From: Comamonas sp. Y33R10-2 | GTDB lineage: Bacteria; Pseudomonadota; Gammaproteobacteria; Burkholderiales; Burkholderiaceae_C | Assembly: GCF_019355935.1 (NCBI RefSeq) | Contig: NZ_CP079925.1 | Location: forward strand, 3,534,001-3,598,000 | Direction of reading: 5' to 3' | DNA length: 64,000 nt | Translations under genes and position numbers: made by a program | Notes under the pieces: generated by a model | Databases searched by the model: none | The model's input: the letters and a program-made list of their open reading frames with translations, nothing else | What the model was told of the DNA's origin: nothing | Shown here: one piece after another, positions 16,796 to 25,634 of the stretch | Numbering within the stretch: position 1 is the first letter of the stretch | How the letters are laid out: every line of letters starts with the position of its first letter

Positions 16796-17260
16796 ATGAA
16801 AACCTTTCGCTCCTACTCCGAAGTGCTGGCCTGTATTGGGCAAGAAGTCGCTGTTAGCGACTGGATCACCATCAGCCAAGCGCAGATTCAAATGTTTGCC
16901 GATGCTACGGGCGATCAGCAATGGATTCACACCGACCCAGAGCGTGCAGTCCAAGGCCCATTTGGTGGGCCTATAGCGCATGGTTTTCTCACCCTGTCGC
17001 TGCTGCCGCAGTTTTTTGAGGGAACGTTCGAGATTGAAGGCTCAAAAATGGGGGTGAACTACGGCTTGAACCGGGTGCGCTTTATGGCTCCTGTACCCGT
17101 CAACAGTCGCTTGCGTGCACGCATGACGCTGCAAGCCGCTGAGCGAATTGAGCCCGGTGGCATTCAAATGACTTGGCTGGTTACCGTCGAGCGCGAGGGT
17201 GGCGACAAGCCAGTATGCGTCGCCGAGTCGCTGGCACGCAGCTTTGGTGCAGCGGCGTGA
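16796..17260 (+). CDS. MaoC-like dehydratase/(R)-specific enoyl-CoA hydratase
   Basis: 154 residues, single hot-dog domain with the hydratase-2 motif GDQQWIHTD followed by AHG (catalytic Asp and His of the family). It hydrates enoyl-CoA or related thioesters; the closest resemblance is to NodN/MaoC proteins. Monocistronic, with a terminator at 17291-17322. Substrate unknown. Confidence 0.88.
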   Translation: MKTFRSYSEVLACIGQEVAVSDWITISQAQIQMFADATGDQQWIHTDPERAVQGPFGGPIAHGFLTLSLLPQFFEGTFEIEGSKMGVNYGLNRVRFMAPVPVNSRLRARMTLQAAERIEPGGIQMTWLVTVEREGGDKPVCVAESLARSFGAAA

Positions 17261-17287
17261 CCGCTTTTATCAAGACCGTCTCATCAA

Positions 17288-17326
17288 CAAAAAAGCCCCT
17301 AGGAAGTTGCCTTGGGGCTTTTGTTT
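17288..17326. terminator. Bidirectional terminator
   Basis: AAAAGCCCCTAGG (17291-17303) pairs with CCTTGGGGCTTTT (17310-17322, one mismatch). Poly-A on the left and T-rich on the right; it lies between convergent maoC-like and trmL genes. Confidence 0.8.
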
Positions 17327-17341
17327 CGATGCAGTCTTTAA

Positions 17342-17836
17342 TCAGGGCGCAGGGATAGGCTCGGCCAGTGCTGCGCCGCCAAAGCCTTGTTGGCGCCAAG
17401 CTTCAAACACCGTCACCGCCACGGCGTTAGACAAGTTCAGGCTGCGCTGCGATGCCAGCATGGGCAGGCGCAGGCGCTGCTCGTTAGGGAACTGGGCGCG
17501 CACATCGGCAGGCAAGCCCTTGCTTTCAGAGCCAAAGACAAACCAGTCGCTAGCTTTGAAATTCATAGCGTGAGCGGGGCTGCTGCTATGAGTAGTCATG
17601 GCAAACATGCGCTCGCGCTGGGGCTGGCAGGTCGCGATGAACGCCTCCCAGTTGGCATGGCGGGCCAGATTGGCGTACTCGTGATAGTCCAGACCGGCAC
17701 GGCGCATGTGGCGGTCTTCCATGGTAAAGCCCAGCGGCTCAATCAAATGCAGGCTGCAGCCCGTATTGGCAGCCAAGCGGATGATGTTGCCCGTATTGGG
17801 GGGAATCTCGGGCGCCACAAGAACGATATGAAACAT
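17342..17836 (-). CDS. trmL: tRNA (cytidine(34)-2'-O)-methyltransferase TrmL
   Basis: 164 residues, a single SPOUT-fold (trefoil-knot) methyltransferase of the TrmL subfamily: MFHIVLVAPEIPPNTGNIIR start, FVFGSESKGLP knot loop and RSLNLSNAVAVTVFEAW C-terminal motif. It methylates the wobble nucleotide of tRNA-Leu isoacceptors. Length is typical. Followed after a gap by comF upstream on the same strand (about 90 bases), so cotranscription is possible. Confidence 0.93.
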   Translation of the reverse strand: MFHIVLVAPEIPPNTGNIIRLAANTGCSLHLIEPLGFTMEDRHMRRAGLDYHEYANLARHANWEAFIATCQPQRERMFAMTTHSSSPAHAMNFKASDWFVFGSESKGLPADVRAQFPNEQRLRLPMLASQRSLNLSNAVAVTVFEAWRQQGFGGAALAEPIPAP

Positions 17837-17923
17837 GGGGCGCTATTGTGCAGGGGAGGCTTTACCCGTGCTGCCTGCCCCGGTAGTTTTTGAAATATCT
17901 CGTAAAGCGGCTTTTAGCGTGCA

Positions 17924-18733
17924 TTACGGCGTGCGGGCCAGCACGGCGGCGCAGACAGATGCCGCTCCTGCCGCCAGCAGGCAACTGGCCAGCGCATCCA
18001 GCGTAGCGCCTGTGGTCATCACATCGTCAATCAGCAAGATATGGCGGTTTGCAACTTGCTTTACCTGCGCTGGCTCTATGCTGAATACGCCGCGCAGTTG
18101 GCGCAGGCGCTGCTCTCGCTTGGATGCATGCTGTGCTAACTCCAGATGTTTGCGCTGCACTACGTTGGTTAGCACGGGGCGTTTGATGCTCGTTTGCTTG
18201 GCCAGCGCGCGCGCCAGCAGCAAGCTATGGTCAAAGCCGCGCTCCTGTATGCGCTGGCTGCTGGTGGGTACTGGCAGCAGCGCATCGCAGGCCAGCAACT
18301 GCTCTGTGACCTCAGGGTGGCTGGCCAGCAAGCGCCCCAAACTGCGCGCCAGTCCTAAATCGGCCTGAAACTTGTAGTGGGTGATGAGGTCTTGCCAAGG
18401 GTAGGCATAGCTTAGCACAGAAGTGCAGCGCTGGAGCTTGGGCGGCTGCTTAAGACAAGCTCCACAGGTGCAGATCAAAGCCGGCAGTGGTATGGCGCAG
18501 GTCTGGCAGCGGTGCATGGGTGTGGCCCAACGCAAGCGGCAGTCACTGCAGATGCGTGGCCCCGGCCAGCGCCCACAGACGGCGCATTGGCTGGGCAAAG
18601 CGTCCAGCCAATTTTGTGGATGAAGACGTAGGTGAAGGCGAAGGCGTGAAAGCCATGACGCATGAAGGCCGGGCATGGAATCAATATACTCGCGCCGCAA
18701 TGATTCCCTTTCAGGCTGAAGTTGAGACTCCAT
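17924..18733 (-). CDS. comF: ComF family phosphoribosyltransferase-like protein
   Basis: 269 residues. The N-terminal part has Cys pairs for zinc (CAVCGRW, CSDC, CQTC, CTCGAC) and the C-terminal part is a type I PRTase fold with PRPP loop ILLIDDVMTTGATL. ComF proteins of Gram-negatives are linked to DNA uptake or its processing. The true start may be ATG 18676 (MPGLHAS), just before the conserved region, or ATG 18733; the longer form is given. Divergent from the BioC-like gene with only 31 bases between starts. Confidence 0.85.
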   Translation of the reverse strand: MESQLQPERESLRREYIDSMPGLHASWLSRLRLHLRLHPQNWLDALPSQCAVCGRWPGPRICSDCRLRWATPMHRCQTCAIPLPALICTCGACLKQPPKLQRCTSVLSYAYPWQDLITHYKFQADLGLARSLGRLLASHPEVTEQLLACDALLPVPTSSQRIQERGFDHSLLLARALAKQTSIKRPVLTNVVQRKHLELAQHASKREQRLRQLRGVFSIEPAQVKQVANRHILLIDDVMTTGATLDALASCLLAAGAASVCAAVLARTP

Positions 18734-18764
18734 TTCGCTCTACTTCTGCCAGCTTTGACTGCTC

Positions 18765-19673
18765 ATGTCCCACGCTCTGCCTCCCACTATTGATTTTGTA
18801 GCTGCAAACCATTGGCATTCGGCCGCTCCAGCCGAGTCGCCTTGGTTGCATGAGGAGGTGGCTAGCCGCATGCAGCAGCGGTTGGACTGGATTGTGAAGC
18901 CACCCGAGCAGTGGTGCCACTGGGAGCCGGTGCGCGGCGGCATGGCATCGCACCACTTGCTGCGCGAGCGCTATCCACAGGCCGAATGCACGATTTATGA
19001 GCCTGTGGCCCAGCGTCAGGCCATTGCGCAAGAAAAACTCACCAGCCGCTGGTGGCAACTCTCGCGCTGGAAGGGGGCTGCTGCGCAGGTGGCTGAGCCT
19101 GCGCAAGCGAGCTTAGACATGCTGTGGGCCAATATGGTGCTGCACACCGCAGCAGACCCGCAGACCTTGATTGAGCGCTGGCACAAAGCGCTCAAAGTCG
19201 ATGGCTATGTGATGTTCTCGGGTCTGGGGCCAGATACGGTGCAGCAATTGCACCGCCTGTATGCCCAACTGGGCTTGGGTCCAGCAGGTCACGCCTTTAC
19301 CGATATGCATGACTGGGGCGACATGCTGGTGCATTCCGGTTTTGCCGAGCCGGTGATGGATATGGAACGCATCACGTTGACCTTTGCTACGCCAGAGCGT
19401 TTGCTGCAAGAGTTGCGCGAGTTGGGGCGCAATCTGCACCCAGCTCGTTTTGCCGGTCTGCGCGGCAAGCGCTGGAAGGCGGACTTGCTGCAAAAAATGG
19501 CCGAGCACTGGCCCGAAAAGCAGGCTGATGGCCAGTTGTCGCTGACCTTTGAAATCGTCTATGGCCATGCCTATAAACCTCAGCCCAAGCTGCGCTTGGA
19601 GGCCAATAGCGCCGTCTCGCTGGAAGACATGAAAGCTATGCTCAAGCAGCCGCGCAACACGGGTTTGCGATAG
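18765..19673 (+). CDS. BioC-like SAM-dependent methyltransferase
   Basis: 302 residues. The central part (DMLWANMVLHTAADP, then a DGYVMFSGLGPDTVQQL segment) matches malonyl-ACP O-methyltransferase BioC, which masks malonyl-ACP to start pimelate synthesis for biotin. The usual glycine-rich SAM motif I is replaced by a WEPVRGG segment (about residues 53-59), so SAM binding and activity are uncertain. No other biotin gene is in the window. The C-terminal extension (about 230-302) is typical of the beta-proteobacterial form. Confidence 0.65.
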   Translation: MSHALPPTIDFVAANHWHSAAPAESPWLHEEVASRMQQRLDWIVKPPEQWCHWEPVRGGMASHHLLRERYPQAECTIYEPVAQRQAIAQEKLTSRWWQLSRWKGAAAQVAEPAQASLDMLWANMVLHTAADPQTLIERWHKALKVDGYVMFSGLGPDTVQQLHRLYAQLGLGPAGHAFTDMHDWGDMLVHSGFAEPVMDMERITLTFATPERLLQELRELGRNLHPARFAGLRGKRWKADLLQKMAEHWPEKQADGQLSLTFEIVYGHAYKPQPKLRLEANSAVSLEDMKAMLKQPRNTGLR

Positions 19674-20262
19674 TTCAAGTGTCGTTTTCTGGTCAGTGTT
19701 TTTGCCTCAATGCTGCCTACAATTTCCCCAAGTTATTTACTAAATAGCAGTCATCTTTCGGGCGCCTCTCCAGCCTGAAAGAAACAAAACAGTGCGGCTT
19801 GAGTCGCCGGGGGAGTGTCGGGTGTTTCGCTTTGCCAAGGGGAATGGCCAGCGGTTTTTTGAGCGGCCAGATCTCGTAGTTCATCGTCACCAAAAGCCAG
19901 TATTTCGCTGCGCTTGCGCATTCATGTGCTCTGCTTTTGCTGCAGCGTATGCGCGCACTTCTTTGCTTTGTTTTGTGGTGGCTGCCATGCCAGTTTTTGC
20001 CATGCCCGGTATATGCCGCGGCATGCCTTGTTCGTTGTGGTTTTGAGCTGGATAAGCGCTGCGAAGTGAGGGTGGGTTGGCACGGCTTTGCGGCACATGC
20101 ATTAGTGAATGCGCGCAGACGGTGCTATCAAATTTTGGGGCATGCTGAGGTGTAGTTCGTAAGAATTGTGTGAGTGCACAGCCTTGCGACGCATGCAGCG
20201 AATGCGTTGTGCAAGCAGTCTGAGCAAGTGGACAAACTAAGGCTTAGAGGTAAGTGAAAACG
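19674..20262 (+). other. Long non-coding leader region upstream of coxB
   Basis: 589 bases without a convincing gene. Two open frames (about 19792-20046 and 19949-20155) are present, but they lack family resemblance and ribosome-binding sites. The coxB promoter must lie here. A T/G-rich stretch (about 19930-20050) and several GCATGC-like palindromes (19986-20025) are notable. No clear terminator for the bioC-like gene was seen. Confidence 0.4.
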
Positions 20263-21840
20263 ATGAAAAACATTTCCACCAAGCTGGTTGCCCGGAGTTT
20301 GGCCTTGGCAGCGTGGGGTAGTTCCATGGCTTACGCCGCGCAGGATTTGCCGGGAGGCCCTGCCGTCAATCAGCTCAACCTGCACCCGCCTGTTACGCGT
20401 ATTGCCGTAGAGCAGCACTGGTTGCACTGGATGATGCTCATCATCTGCACGGTGATCTTCTTGGGCGTGTTTGGTGTGATGTTCTATTCCATCTGGAAGC
20501 ATCGCAAATCAAAGGGTGCCAAGGCTGCGAACTTTCATGAATCCGTCAATGTAGAAATTGCGTGGACGGTGGCTCCATTTCTCATCGTCATAGCAATTGC
20601 GCTGCCTGCCACCAAGGTGTTGGTCGCGCAAAAAGATACGACCAATGCAGACCTCACCATCAAGGCCACGGGTTATCAGTGGAAATGGGGCTATGACTAC
20701 CTCAACGGTGAAGGCGAAGGGCTGGCTTTTATCTCCACGCTGGATACGGCGCACCGCCAAATGTCCAACAGCGGCGATGTGAGCAATGCGCCTAGCGACT
20801 ATCTGCTCAAGGTAGACAATCCGCTGGTGGTGCCTGTCAACAAAAAAGTGCGCATCATCACCACGGCCAACGACGTGATTCACTCCTTCATGGTGCCTGC
20901 CTTCGGTATCAAGCAAGATGCGATTCCCGGCTTTGTGCGGGACACATGGTTTAAGGCTGAGAAGGTCGGTGACTACTATGGCCAGTGTGTTGAGCTGTGC
21001 GGCAAAGAGCATGCCTACATGCCCATCCATGTGAAGGTGCTGTCTGCCGAAAACTACAGCGCTTGGGTGGCGGCTGAGCAGAAAAAACTGGCAGCCAAGG
21101 CCGATGATCCGAATAAGGTTTGGGTGCTGGCGGATTTAATTGCCCGTGGCGAAAAGGTTTACGCTGCTAACTGCGCAGCCTGTCACCAAGCCAGCGGCAA
21201 GGGCGCTGGTGCGATCAAACCACTAGACGGCAGTGCGGTCGTTCTGGGCCCCATGGCTGACATGATGCATGCCGTGCTGGAGGGACGAGCTAACGGCGCT
21301 ATGCCCGCTTGGAAACAGTTGAGCGACACTGATTTGGCTGCAGTCGCTACCTTTACCAAGAACCACTGGAGCAACCAAACCGGCCAGTTAGTGCAGCCTG
21401 CACAGTTTTTGGCAGCGCGCGGCGGCAAGTTCCCTGAAGGTGGTGGTGCAGCACCTGCAGCAGTTTCTCCCCAGGCGCCTGCAATCGCTCCAGCCGAAAA
21501 CGCGCCCGCAGCAGCTAGCGCTGCAACCCCCTATCAAGTCTTTTTCGAAACCGGCAAGAGCACGCTGGATGACGCGGCTGTAGTTGCTGTGAAAAAGGCT
21601 GCTGAATACGGTGCTGCGCACAAGGACAGCAAGATTGCGCTGTCTGGTTTTGTGGATGCAACCGGCAACGCCGACAAGAATGCGGAGCTGGCTAAGGATC
21701 GCGCCAAGGCTGTTGCCAAATTATTGAGCGAGAGCGGTATTGCCGCTGACCGTATCGAGATGCGCAAGCCCGAGACCATTACCGCCGCCGCAGGTGCAGA
21801 CCAGCAGGCACGCCGTGTTGACATTACGGTCGCCCCGTAA
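20263..21840 (+). CDS. coxB: Cytochrome c oxidase subunit II with cytochrome c and OmpA-like domains
   Basis: 525 residues. Signal peptide (about 1-26), two membrane helices (about 48-70 and 102-122), a cupredoxin domain with the CuA motif CVELCGKEHAYM (about 242-253), and a class I cytochrome c domain (CAACH, about 304-308). An OmpA/MotB-like domain follows (about 424-525) with GFVDATG and NAELAKDRAKAV; the Asp and Arg that bind diaminopimelate in OmpA are kept. The subunit accepts electrons for the oxidase. ATG 20263 is preferred to GTG 20254 because the AGAGG at 20246-20250 is too close to the GTG. The OmpA part is joined by an Ala/Pro-rich linker. Confidence 0.93.
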   Translation: MKNISTKLVARSLALAAWGSSMAYAAQDLPGGPAVNQLNLHPPVTRIAVEQHWLHWMMLIICTVIFLGVFGVMFYSIWKHRKSKGAKAANFHESVNVEIAWTVAPFLIVIAIALPATKVLVAQKDTTNADLTIKATGYQWKWGYDYLNGEGEGLAFISTLDTAHRQMSNSGDVSNAPSDYLLKVDNPLVVPVNKKVRIITTANDVIHSFMVPAFGIKQDAIPGFVRDTWFKAEKVGDYYGQCVELCGKEHAYMPIHVKVLSAENYSAWVAAEQKKLAAKADDPNKVWVLADLIARGEKVYAANCAACHQASGKGAGAIKPLDGSAVVLGPMADMMHAVLEGRANGAMPAWKQLSDTDLAAVATFTKNHWSNQTGQLVQPAQFLAARGGKFPEGGGAAPAAVSPQAPAIAPAENAPAAASAATPYQVFFETGKSTLDDAAVVAVKKAAEYGAAHKDSKIALSGFVDATGNADKNAELAKDRAKAVAKLLSESGIAADRIEMRKPETITAAAGADQQARRVDITVAP

Positions 21841-21874
21841 GAGCCGGGTATAGAGACAGATTGGAGAAAAGAAT

Positions 21875-23533
21875 ATGAGTGCCGTAGTTCCTCCCGTCCA
21901 CACCCATGACCACAGTCATGAGAGCCATGGTCACGATGACCATGGGCATGACGACCATCATCACGCCATGCCCACGGGCTGGCGCCGCTGGCTGTTTGCG
22001 ACCAATCACAAAGACATCGGCACGATGTATCTGTTGTTCTCCTTCACCATGCTGATGGTGGGGGGCGCTCTGGCTATGCTGATTCGTGCTGAGTTGTTCC
22101 AGCCGGGCTTACAGATCGTCAACCCTGAGCTGTTCAATCAGCTCACCACCATGCATGGCCTGATCATGGTGTTTGGCGCCATCATGCCGGCCTTTGTGGG
22201 CTTTGCTAACTGGATGCTGCCGCTGCAAATTGGCGCATCCGACATGGCTTTTGCGCGTATGAATAACTTCAGCTTCTGGCTGTTGATTCCTGCGGGTTTG
22301 ATGCTGGTGGGCTCGTTCTTCATGCCCGGCGGCGCACCCGCGGCAGGCTGGACGCTGTACGCGCCACTGACGCTGCAAATGGGCCCCTCCATGGACACCA
22401 GCATCTTTGCGATGCACGTCATGGGTGCCAGCTCCATCATGGGTGCGATCAACATCATCGTGACCATTTTGAACATGCGCGCACCCGGCATGACGCTGAT
22501 GAAGATGCCCTTGTTCTCCTGGACTTGGCTGATCACCGCATATCTGCTGATTGCCGTCATGCCCGTGCTGGCAGGTGCCATCACCATGACGCTGACAGAT
22601 CGCCACTTTGGCACCAGCTTCTTTAACCCCGCAGGCGGGGGCGACCCGGTGATGTACCAGCACATCTTCTGGTTCTTCGGCCACCCCGAGGTCTACATCA
22701 TGATCTTGCCGGCCTTCGGTATCGTCAGCCAGATCGTGCCCGCCTTCAGCCGCAAAAAGCTCTTTGGCTACACTTCCATGGTCTATGCCGTGGCGGCCAT
22801 TGCCATCTTGTCTTTTATCGTGTGGGCGCACCACATGTTCACCACAGGCATGCCGGTCACAGGTCAGCTGTTCTTTATGTACGCGACCATGCTGATCTCC
22901 GTGCCCACAGCGGTCAAAGTGTTCAACTGGACGGCCACGATGTGGCGCGGCTCCATGACGTTTGAGACCCCCATGCTGTTTGCCGTGGGCTTTATCTTCG
23001 TATTCACCATGGGCGGTTTTACAGGGCTGATTCTGTCCATGGCGCCTATCGACATTCAGCTGCAAGACACCTACTACGTGGTGGCGCATTTCCACTATGT
23101 GCTGGTGGCCGGATCGCTCTTCTCGATGTTCGCCGGCTACTACTACTGGTCGCCGAAATGGACGGGCGTGATGTACTCCGAAAGACGCGGCCAAATTCAC
23201 TTTTGGGGCTCACTGATTTTCTTCAACATCACGTTCTTCCCCATGCACTTCCTGGGCCTGGCTGGCATGCCGCGTCGCTATGCCGACTACCCCATGCAGT
23301 TTGCCGACTTCAATATGGTCGCGTCGATTGGCGGTTTGGGCTTTGGATTGATGCAGGTGTACTTCTTTGTCTTCGTGGTGTGGCCTGCCATGCGCGGTCG
23401 TGGCGAAAAAGCGCCGCAAAAGCCTTGGGAAGCCGCAGAGGGTTTGGAGTGGGAAGTGCCTTCACCCGCACCATTCCACACCTTTGAGACACCGCCTAAG
23501 CTCGATGAAACCGCCACCAAGGTGATTGGCTAA
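21875..23533 (+). CDS. coxA: Cytochrome c oxidase subunit I
   Basis: 552 residues, about 12 membrane helices. Heme and copper ligands are visible: MHG (heme a His), GHPEVYIM (CuB His and cross-linked Tyr), HHMF (CuB His pair) and AHFHYVL (heme a3 and a His). It carries the catalytic heme a3-CuB site where O2 is reduced. The N-terminus (about residues 8-30) has 11 histidines interspersed with Asp, absent from most homologues. Starts 34 bases after coxB. Confidence 0.96.
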   Translation: MSAVVPPVHTHDHSHESHGHDDHGHDDHHHAMPTGWRRWLFATNHKDIGTMYLLFSFTMLMVGGALAMLIRAELFQPGLQIVNPELFNQLTTMHGLIMVFGAIMPAFVGFANWMLPLQIGASDMAFARMNNFSFWLLIPAGLMLVGSFFMPGGAPAAGWTLYAPLTLQMGPSMDTSIFAMHVMGASSIMGAINIIVTILNMRAPGMTLMKMPLFSWTWLITAYLLIAVMPVLAGAITMTLTDRHFGTSFFNPAGGGDPVMYQHIFWFFGHPEVYIMILPAFGIVSQIVPAFSRKKLFGYTSMVYAVAAIAILSFIVWAHHMFTTGMPVTGQLFFMYATMLISVPTAVKVFNWTATMWRGSMTFETPMLFAVGFIFVFTMGGFTGLILSMAPIDIQLQDTYYVVAHFHYVLVAGSLFSMFAGYYYWSPKWTGVMYSERRGQIHFWGSLIFFNITFFPMHFLGLAGMPRRYADYPMQFADFNMVASIGGLGFGLMQVYFFVFVVWPAMRGRGEKAPQKPWEAAEGLEWEVPSPAPFHTFETPPKLDETATKVIG

Positions 23534-23543
23534 AAAGACGCAT

Positions 23544-23666
23544 ATGACAACGCAAACTAGACTGCAAGAGCAGCGCAAGGCAAACCGCAGGCTGGGGCTG
23601 ATTCTGGCCTCCACCGCTGCCGTGTTCTTTATCGGTTTTATCGTGAAGATGGCCTTGCTGCACTGA
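23544..23666 (+). CDS. Cytochrome oxidase small assembly protein
   Basis: 40 residues with a basic N-terminus and one membrane helix (about 17-38): MTTQTRLQEQRKANRRLG followed by a hydrophobic stretch ending in KMALLH. Starts at ATG 23544, 10 bases after the coxA stop. Its size and position, between coxA and cox11, match the small assembly protein of Burkholderiales oxidase clusters. Function in assembly is inferred from this context. Confidence 0.82.
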   Translation: MTTQTRLQEQRKANRRLGLILASTAAVFFIGFIVKMALLH

Positions 23667-23703
23667 TGCGGCAGGCCTGTGCAGCGGATGCAAGGAGCGT
23701 GAA

Positions 23704-24348
23704 GTGAGCGTAGCCAAGGAAAACGCAAAAATGGTGGGCAAACTGGCGATTGTCGCGCTGGGCATGTTCGCGTTTGGCTACCTGCTCATCCCCATCTACA
23801 AACACATCTGCGAGATGACGGGCATCAATATTTTGTCGCTGTCTGAAAAGCAGGTGCCCGGTGCGGGAGTGGCCGGGCGCGATGTGAAGCTGCCCAGCAA
23901 TAGCCAAATCGACACCACCCGCACGATCACCGTAGAGTTTGATGCCAACGCGCGTGGCCCTTGGGACTTCAAGCCCGCCAAGCGCACGGTACAAGTTCAC
24001 CCCGGTGAGTTGGCGACTGTGATGTATGAGTTTCAGAACGTGCAAAACCGCCGCATGGCCGCGCAAGCCATTCCCAGTTATGCACCGCGTCAGGCCACCG
24101 CTTTCTTTAACAAGATGGAGTGTTTTTGCTTTTCGCAATACACGCTGGAGCCGGGTGAAAAGCGCGAGTGGCCGGTGGCCTTTGTGATTGATCCGCGCAT
24201 CTCCAAAGATGTGAAGACCATCACCTTGTCGTACACGTTTTTTGAGGTGGGTGGCAAGGTGCCTGCCGCACCTGTTTCACCTGCTTCGCCAGTGGATAGC
24301 ACGGCAGCCACCGATCTGGGTGTGGCTGCCTCGGGGAGCCACCTTTGA
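23704..24348 (+). CDS. ctaG: Cytochrome c oxidase assembly protein Cox11/CtaG
   Basis: 214 residues. One N-terminal membrane anchor (about 12-30) and a periplasmic Ig-like domain with the copper-binding CFCF motif (KMECFCFSQYTLEPGE). Cox11 delivers copper to the CuB site of subunit I. The GTG start at 23704 has a good ribosome-binding site (AAGGAG, 23692-23697) and matches the short N-terminus expected. The C-terminus has a Ser/Pro/Ala-rich extension. Confidence 0.94.
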   Translation: MSVAKENAKMVGKLAIVALGMFAFGYLLIPIYKHICEMTGINILSLSEKQVPGAGVAGRDVKLPSNSQIDTTRTITVEFDANARGPWDFKPAKRTVQVHPGELATVMYEFQNVQNRRMAAQAIPSYAPRQATAFFNKMECFCFSQYTLEPGEKREWPVAFVIDPRISKDVKTITLSYTFFEVGGKVPAAPVSPASPVDSTAATDLGVAASGSHL

Positions 24349-24542
24349 CGGATGAGGGCAAAAAGTCTGGCTTTTGGCGCAGCATCGTTGCCGTGGCTTG
24401 GGCCATGCTGGGTGTGCGCAAGGGCAAGGAGTATGAAAAAGATTTTGCCAGCATCACCCCGCTGCACGTGATTGCAGTGGGGCTGGTGGCCATTTTTGTT
24501 TTGGTATTAGCGTTGATATGGATCGTTAACTTGGTCGTTTAG
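24345..24542 (+). CDS. DUF2970 domain membrane protein
   Basis: 65 residues, two hydrophobic segments. N-terminal FWRSIVAVAWAMLGVRKGKEYEKDF followed by a long C-terminal membrane helix (about 40-64) is the DUF2970 pattern. TTG start at 24345, overlapping the cox11 stop codon by 4 bases (TTGA), with GGGGAG upstream. Always found in this position between cox11 and coxC in related clusters; a role in oxidase biogenesis is inferred only. Confidence 0.83.
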   Translation: MTDEGKKSGFWRSIVAVAWAMLGVRKGKEYEKDFASITPLHVIAVGLVAIFVLVLALIWIVNLVV

Positions 24543-24645
24543 CTTAGGCTGAGGACGGTTGAGATGAGTGAGATCCACGTCATAAAGAGCAAGTGATAGT
24601 AGAGCGTCGGTAAAAACAACGATCAACAGCGTCAGGAGCCGAGTG

Positions 24646-25527
24646 ATGAGTGCAACCCATAAGGGCGCGACCCCTTACTACTATGTGCCAGCCGAATCCA
24701 GTCATCCGGTGATGGCGGCCATCGGTCTGTTTTTCATGATTTTGGGTGCAGGCACCTGGATCAATGGCCACGAATGGGGAATGTATTCCCTGTACTTTGG
24801 GCTGATCTGGTGGCTGTCGATACTGTTTTTCTGGTTCCGCGATGCCGCGCGCGAAAGCGAAGCCGGGCTCTATAGCCGCAAGATTGATCTGTCTTACCGC
24901 TGGAGTATGAGCTGGTTCATCTTCTCTGAGGTAATGTTCTTCGGCGCCTTCTTTACCGCCCTGTGGTGGGCACGCTCGCACTCGGTGCCTACGCTGGGCA
25001 GCTTATCCCATGAGCTGTTGTGGCCTAACTTTCAGGCCGTGTGGCCTAGCGTGGCAGCCGGTGCCACGGCATCGCCTGGCAATATTGTTGAGCCCTTCAA
25101 GACGGTGGGCCCGTTTTGGCTGCCCACCATCAACACTGCGCTGCTGCTGACATCGGGCGTGACGCTGACCATTGCTCACCACGCGCTACAAGCCAACAAC
25201 CGTGCCCGCTGCATTCGCTTTATGTGGATGACGGTGATTTTGGGTTGCATCTTCTTGGGCGTTCAGGCTTACGAGTACTACCACCTGTATACCGCGTACA
25301 ACCTCAAGCTCAACTCGGGCGTGTTTGGCTCCACCTTCTACATGCTTACCGGCTTTCACGGCTTTCACGTGCTGGTGGGTATGTTGATGCTGTTCTTCAT
25401 CACCATTCGCTTGATGAAGGGTGACTTCACCGACAAGCACCACTTCGGCTTTGAAGGCGCGGCTTGGTACTGGCACTTTGTGGATGTGGTTTGGGTCTTC
25501 CTCTACATCCTTGTGTACTGGATGTAA
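24646..25527 (+). CDS. coxC: Cytochrome c oxidase subunit III
   Basis: 293 residues with seven membrane helices, characteristic ESSHPVMAAIGLFFMILGAG start, WGMYSLYFGLIWWLS, SEVMFFGAFFTALWW and the C-terminal FHGFHVLVGMLML ... DKHHFGFEGAAWYWHFVDVVW motifs. Subunit III stabilises the oxidase and its proton uptake. ATG 24646 follows a GGAG (24635-24638); a GTG three bases upstream is also possible. Separated from the DUF2970 gene by about 100 bases. Followed by a long hairpin. Confidence 0.95.
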   Translation: MSATHKGATPYYYVPAESSHPVMAAIGLFFMILGAGTWINGHEWGMYSLYFGLIWWLSILFFWFRDAARESEAGLYSRKIDLSYRWSMSWFIFSEVMFFGAFFTALWWARSHSVPTLGSLSHELLWPNFQAVWPSVAAGATASPGNIVEPFKTVGPFWLPTINTALLLTSGVTLTIAHHALQANNRARCIRFMWMTVILGCIFLGVQAYEYYHLYTAYNLKLNSGVFGSTFYMLTGFHGFHVLVGMLMLFFITIRLMKGDFTDKHHFGFEGAAWYWHFVDVVWVFLYILVYWM

Positions 25528-25540
25528 GCCGCAGCGCGGC

Positions 25541-25619
25541 AAAGCGCATTGCGTTTGATTCATGGAAGTTTCAGCCAAAAACTGGCTGAAGTCCATGCCA
25601 ATCAAACGCAAGGCGCTTT
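25541..25619. terminator. Long imperfect hairpin / bidirectional terminator
   Basis: Left arm 25541-25577 and right arm 25583-25619 are nearly complementary over 37 bases: AAAGCGC/GCGCTTT, TTGCGTTTGATT/AATCAAACGCAA, CATGGA/TCCATG and TTTCAGCCA/TGGCTGAA, with only short bulges, and a 5-base loop. It lies between convergent coxC and DUF2909 genes. Much longer than a typical terminator. Confidence 0.75.
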
Positions 25620-25634
25620 AATTTTTGATGGTGA

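Noticed and set aside
19949..20155. Small frame with a signal-peptide-like N-terminus before coxB
   Set aside because: It has a hydrophobic start (MRALLCFVLWW) but no ribosome-binding site, no family resemblance, and an Arg/Cys-rich tail typical of a chance frame.
22109..23200. Long open frame of 363 codons opposite coxA
   Set aside because: It is antisense to a very conserved gene and its product is extremely rich in His, Gln and Asp, typical of a reverse-strand shadow.
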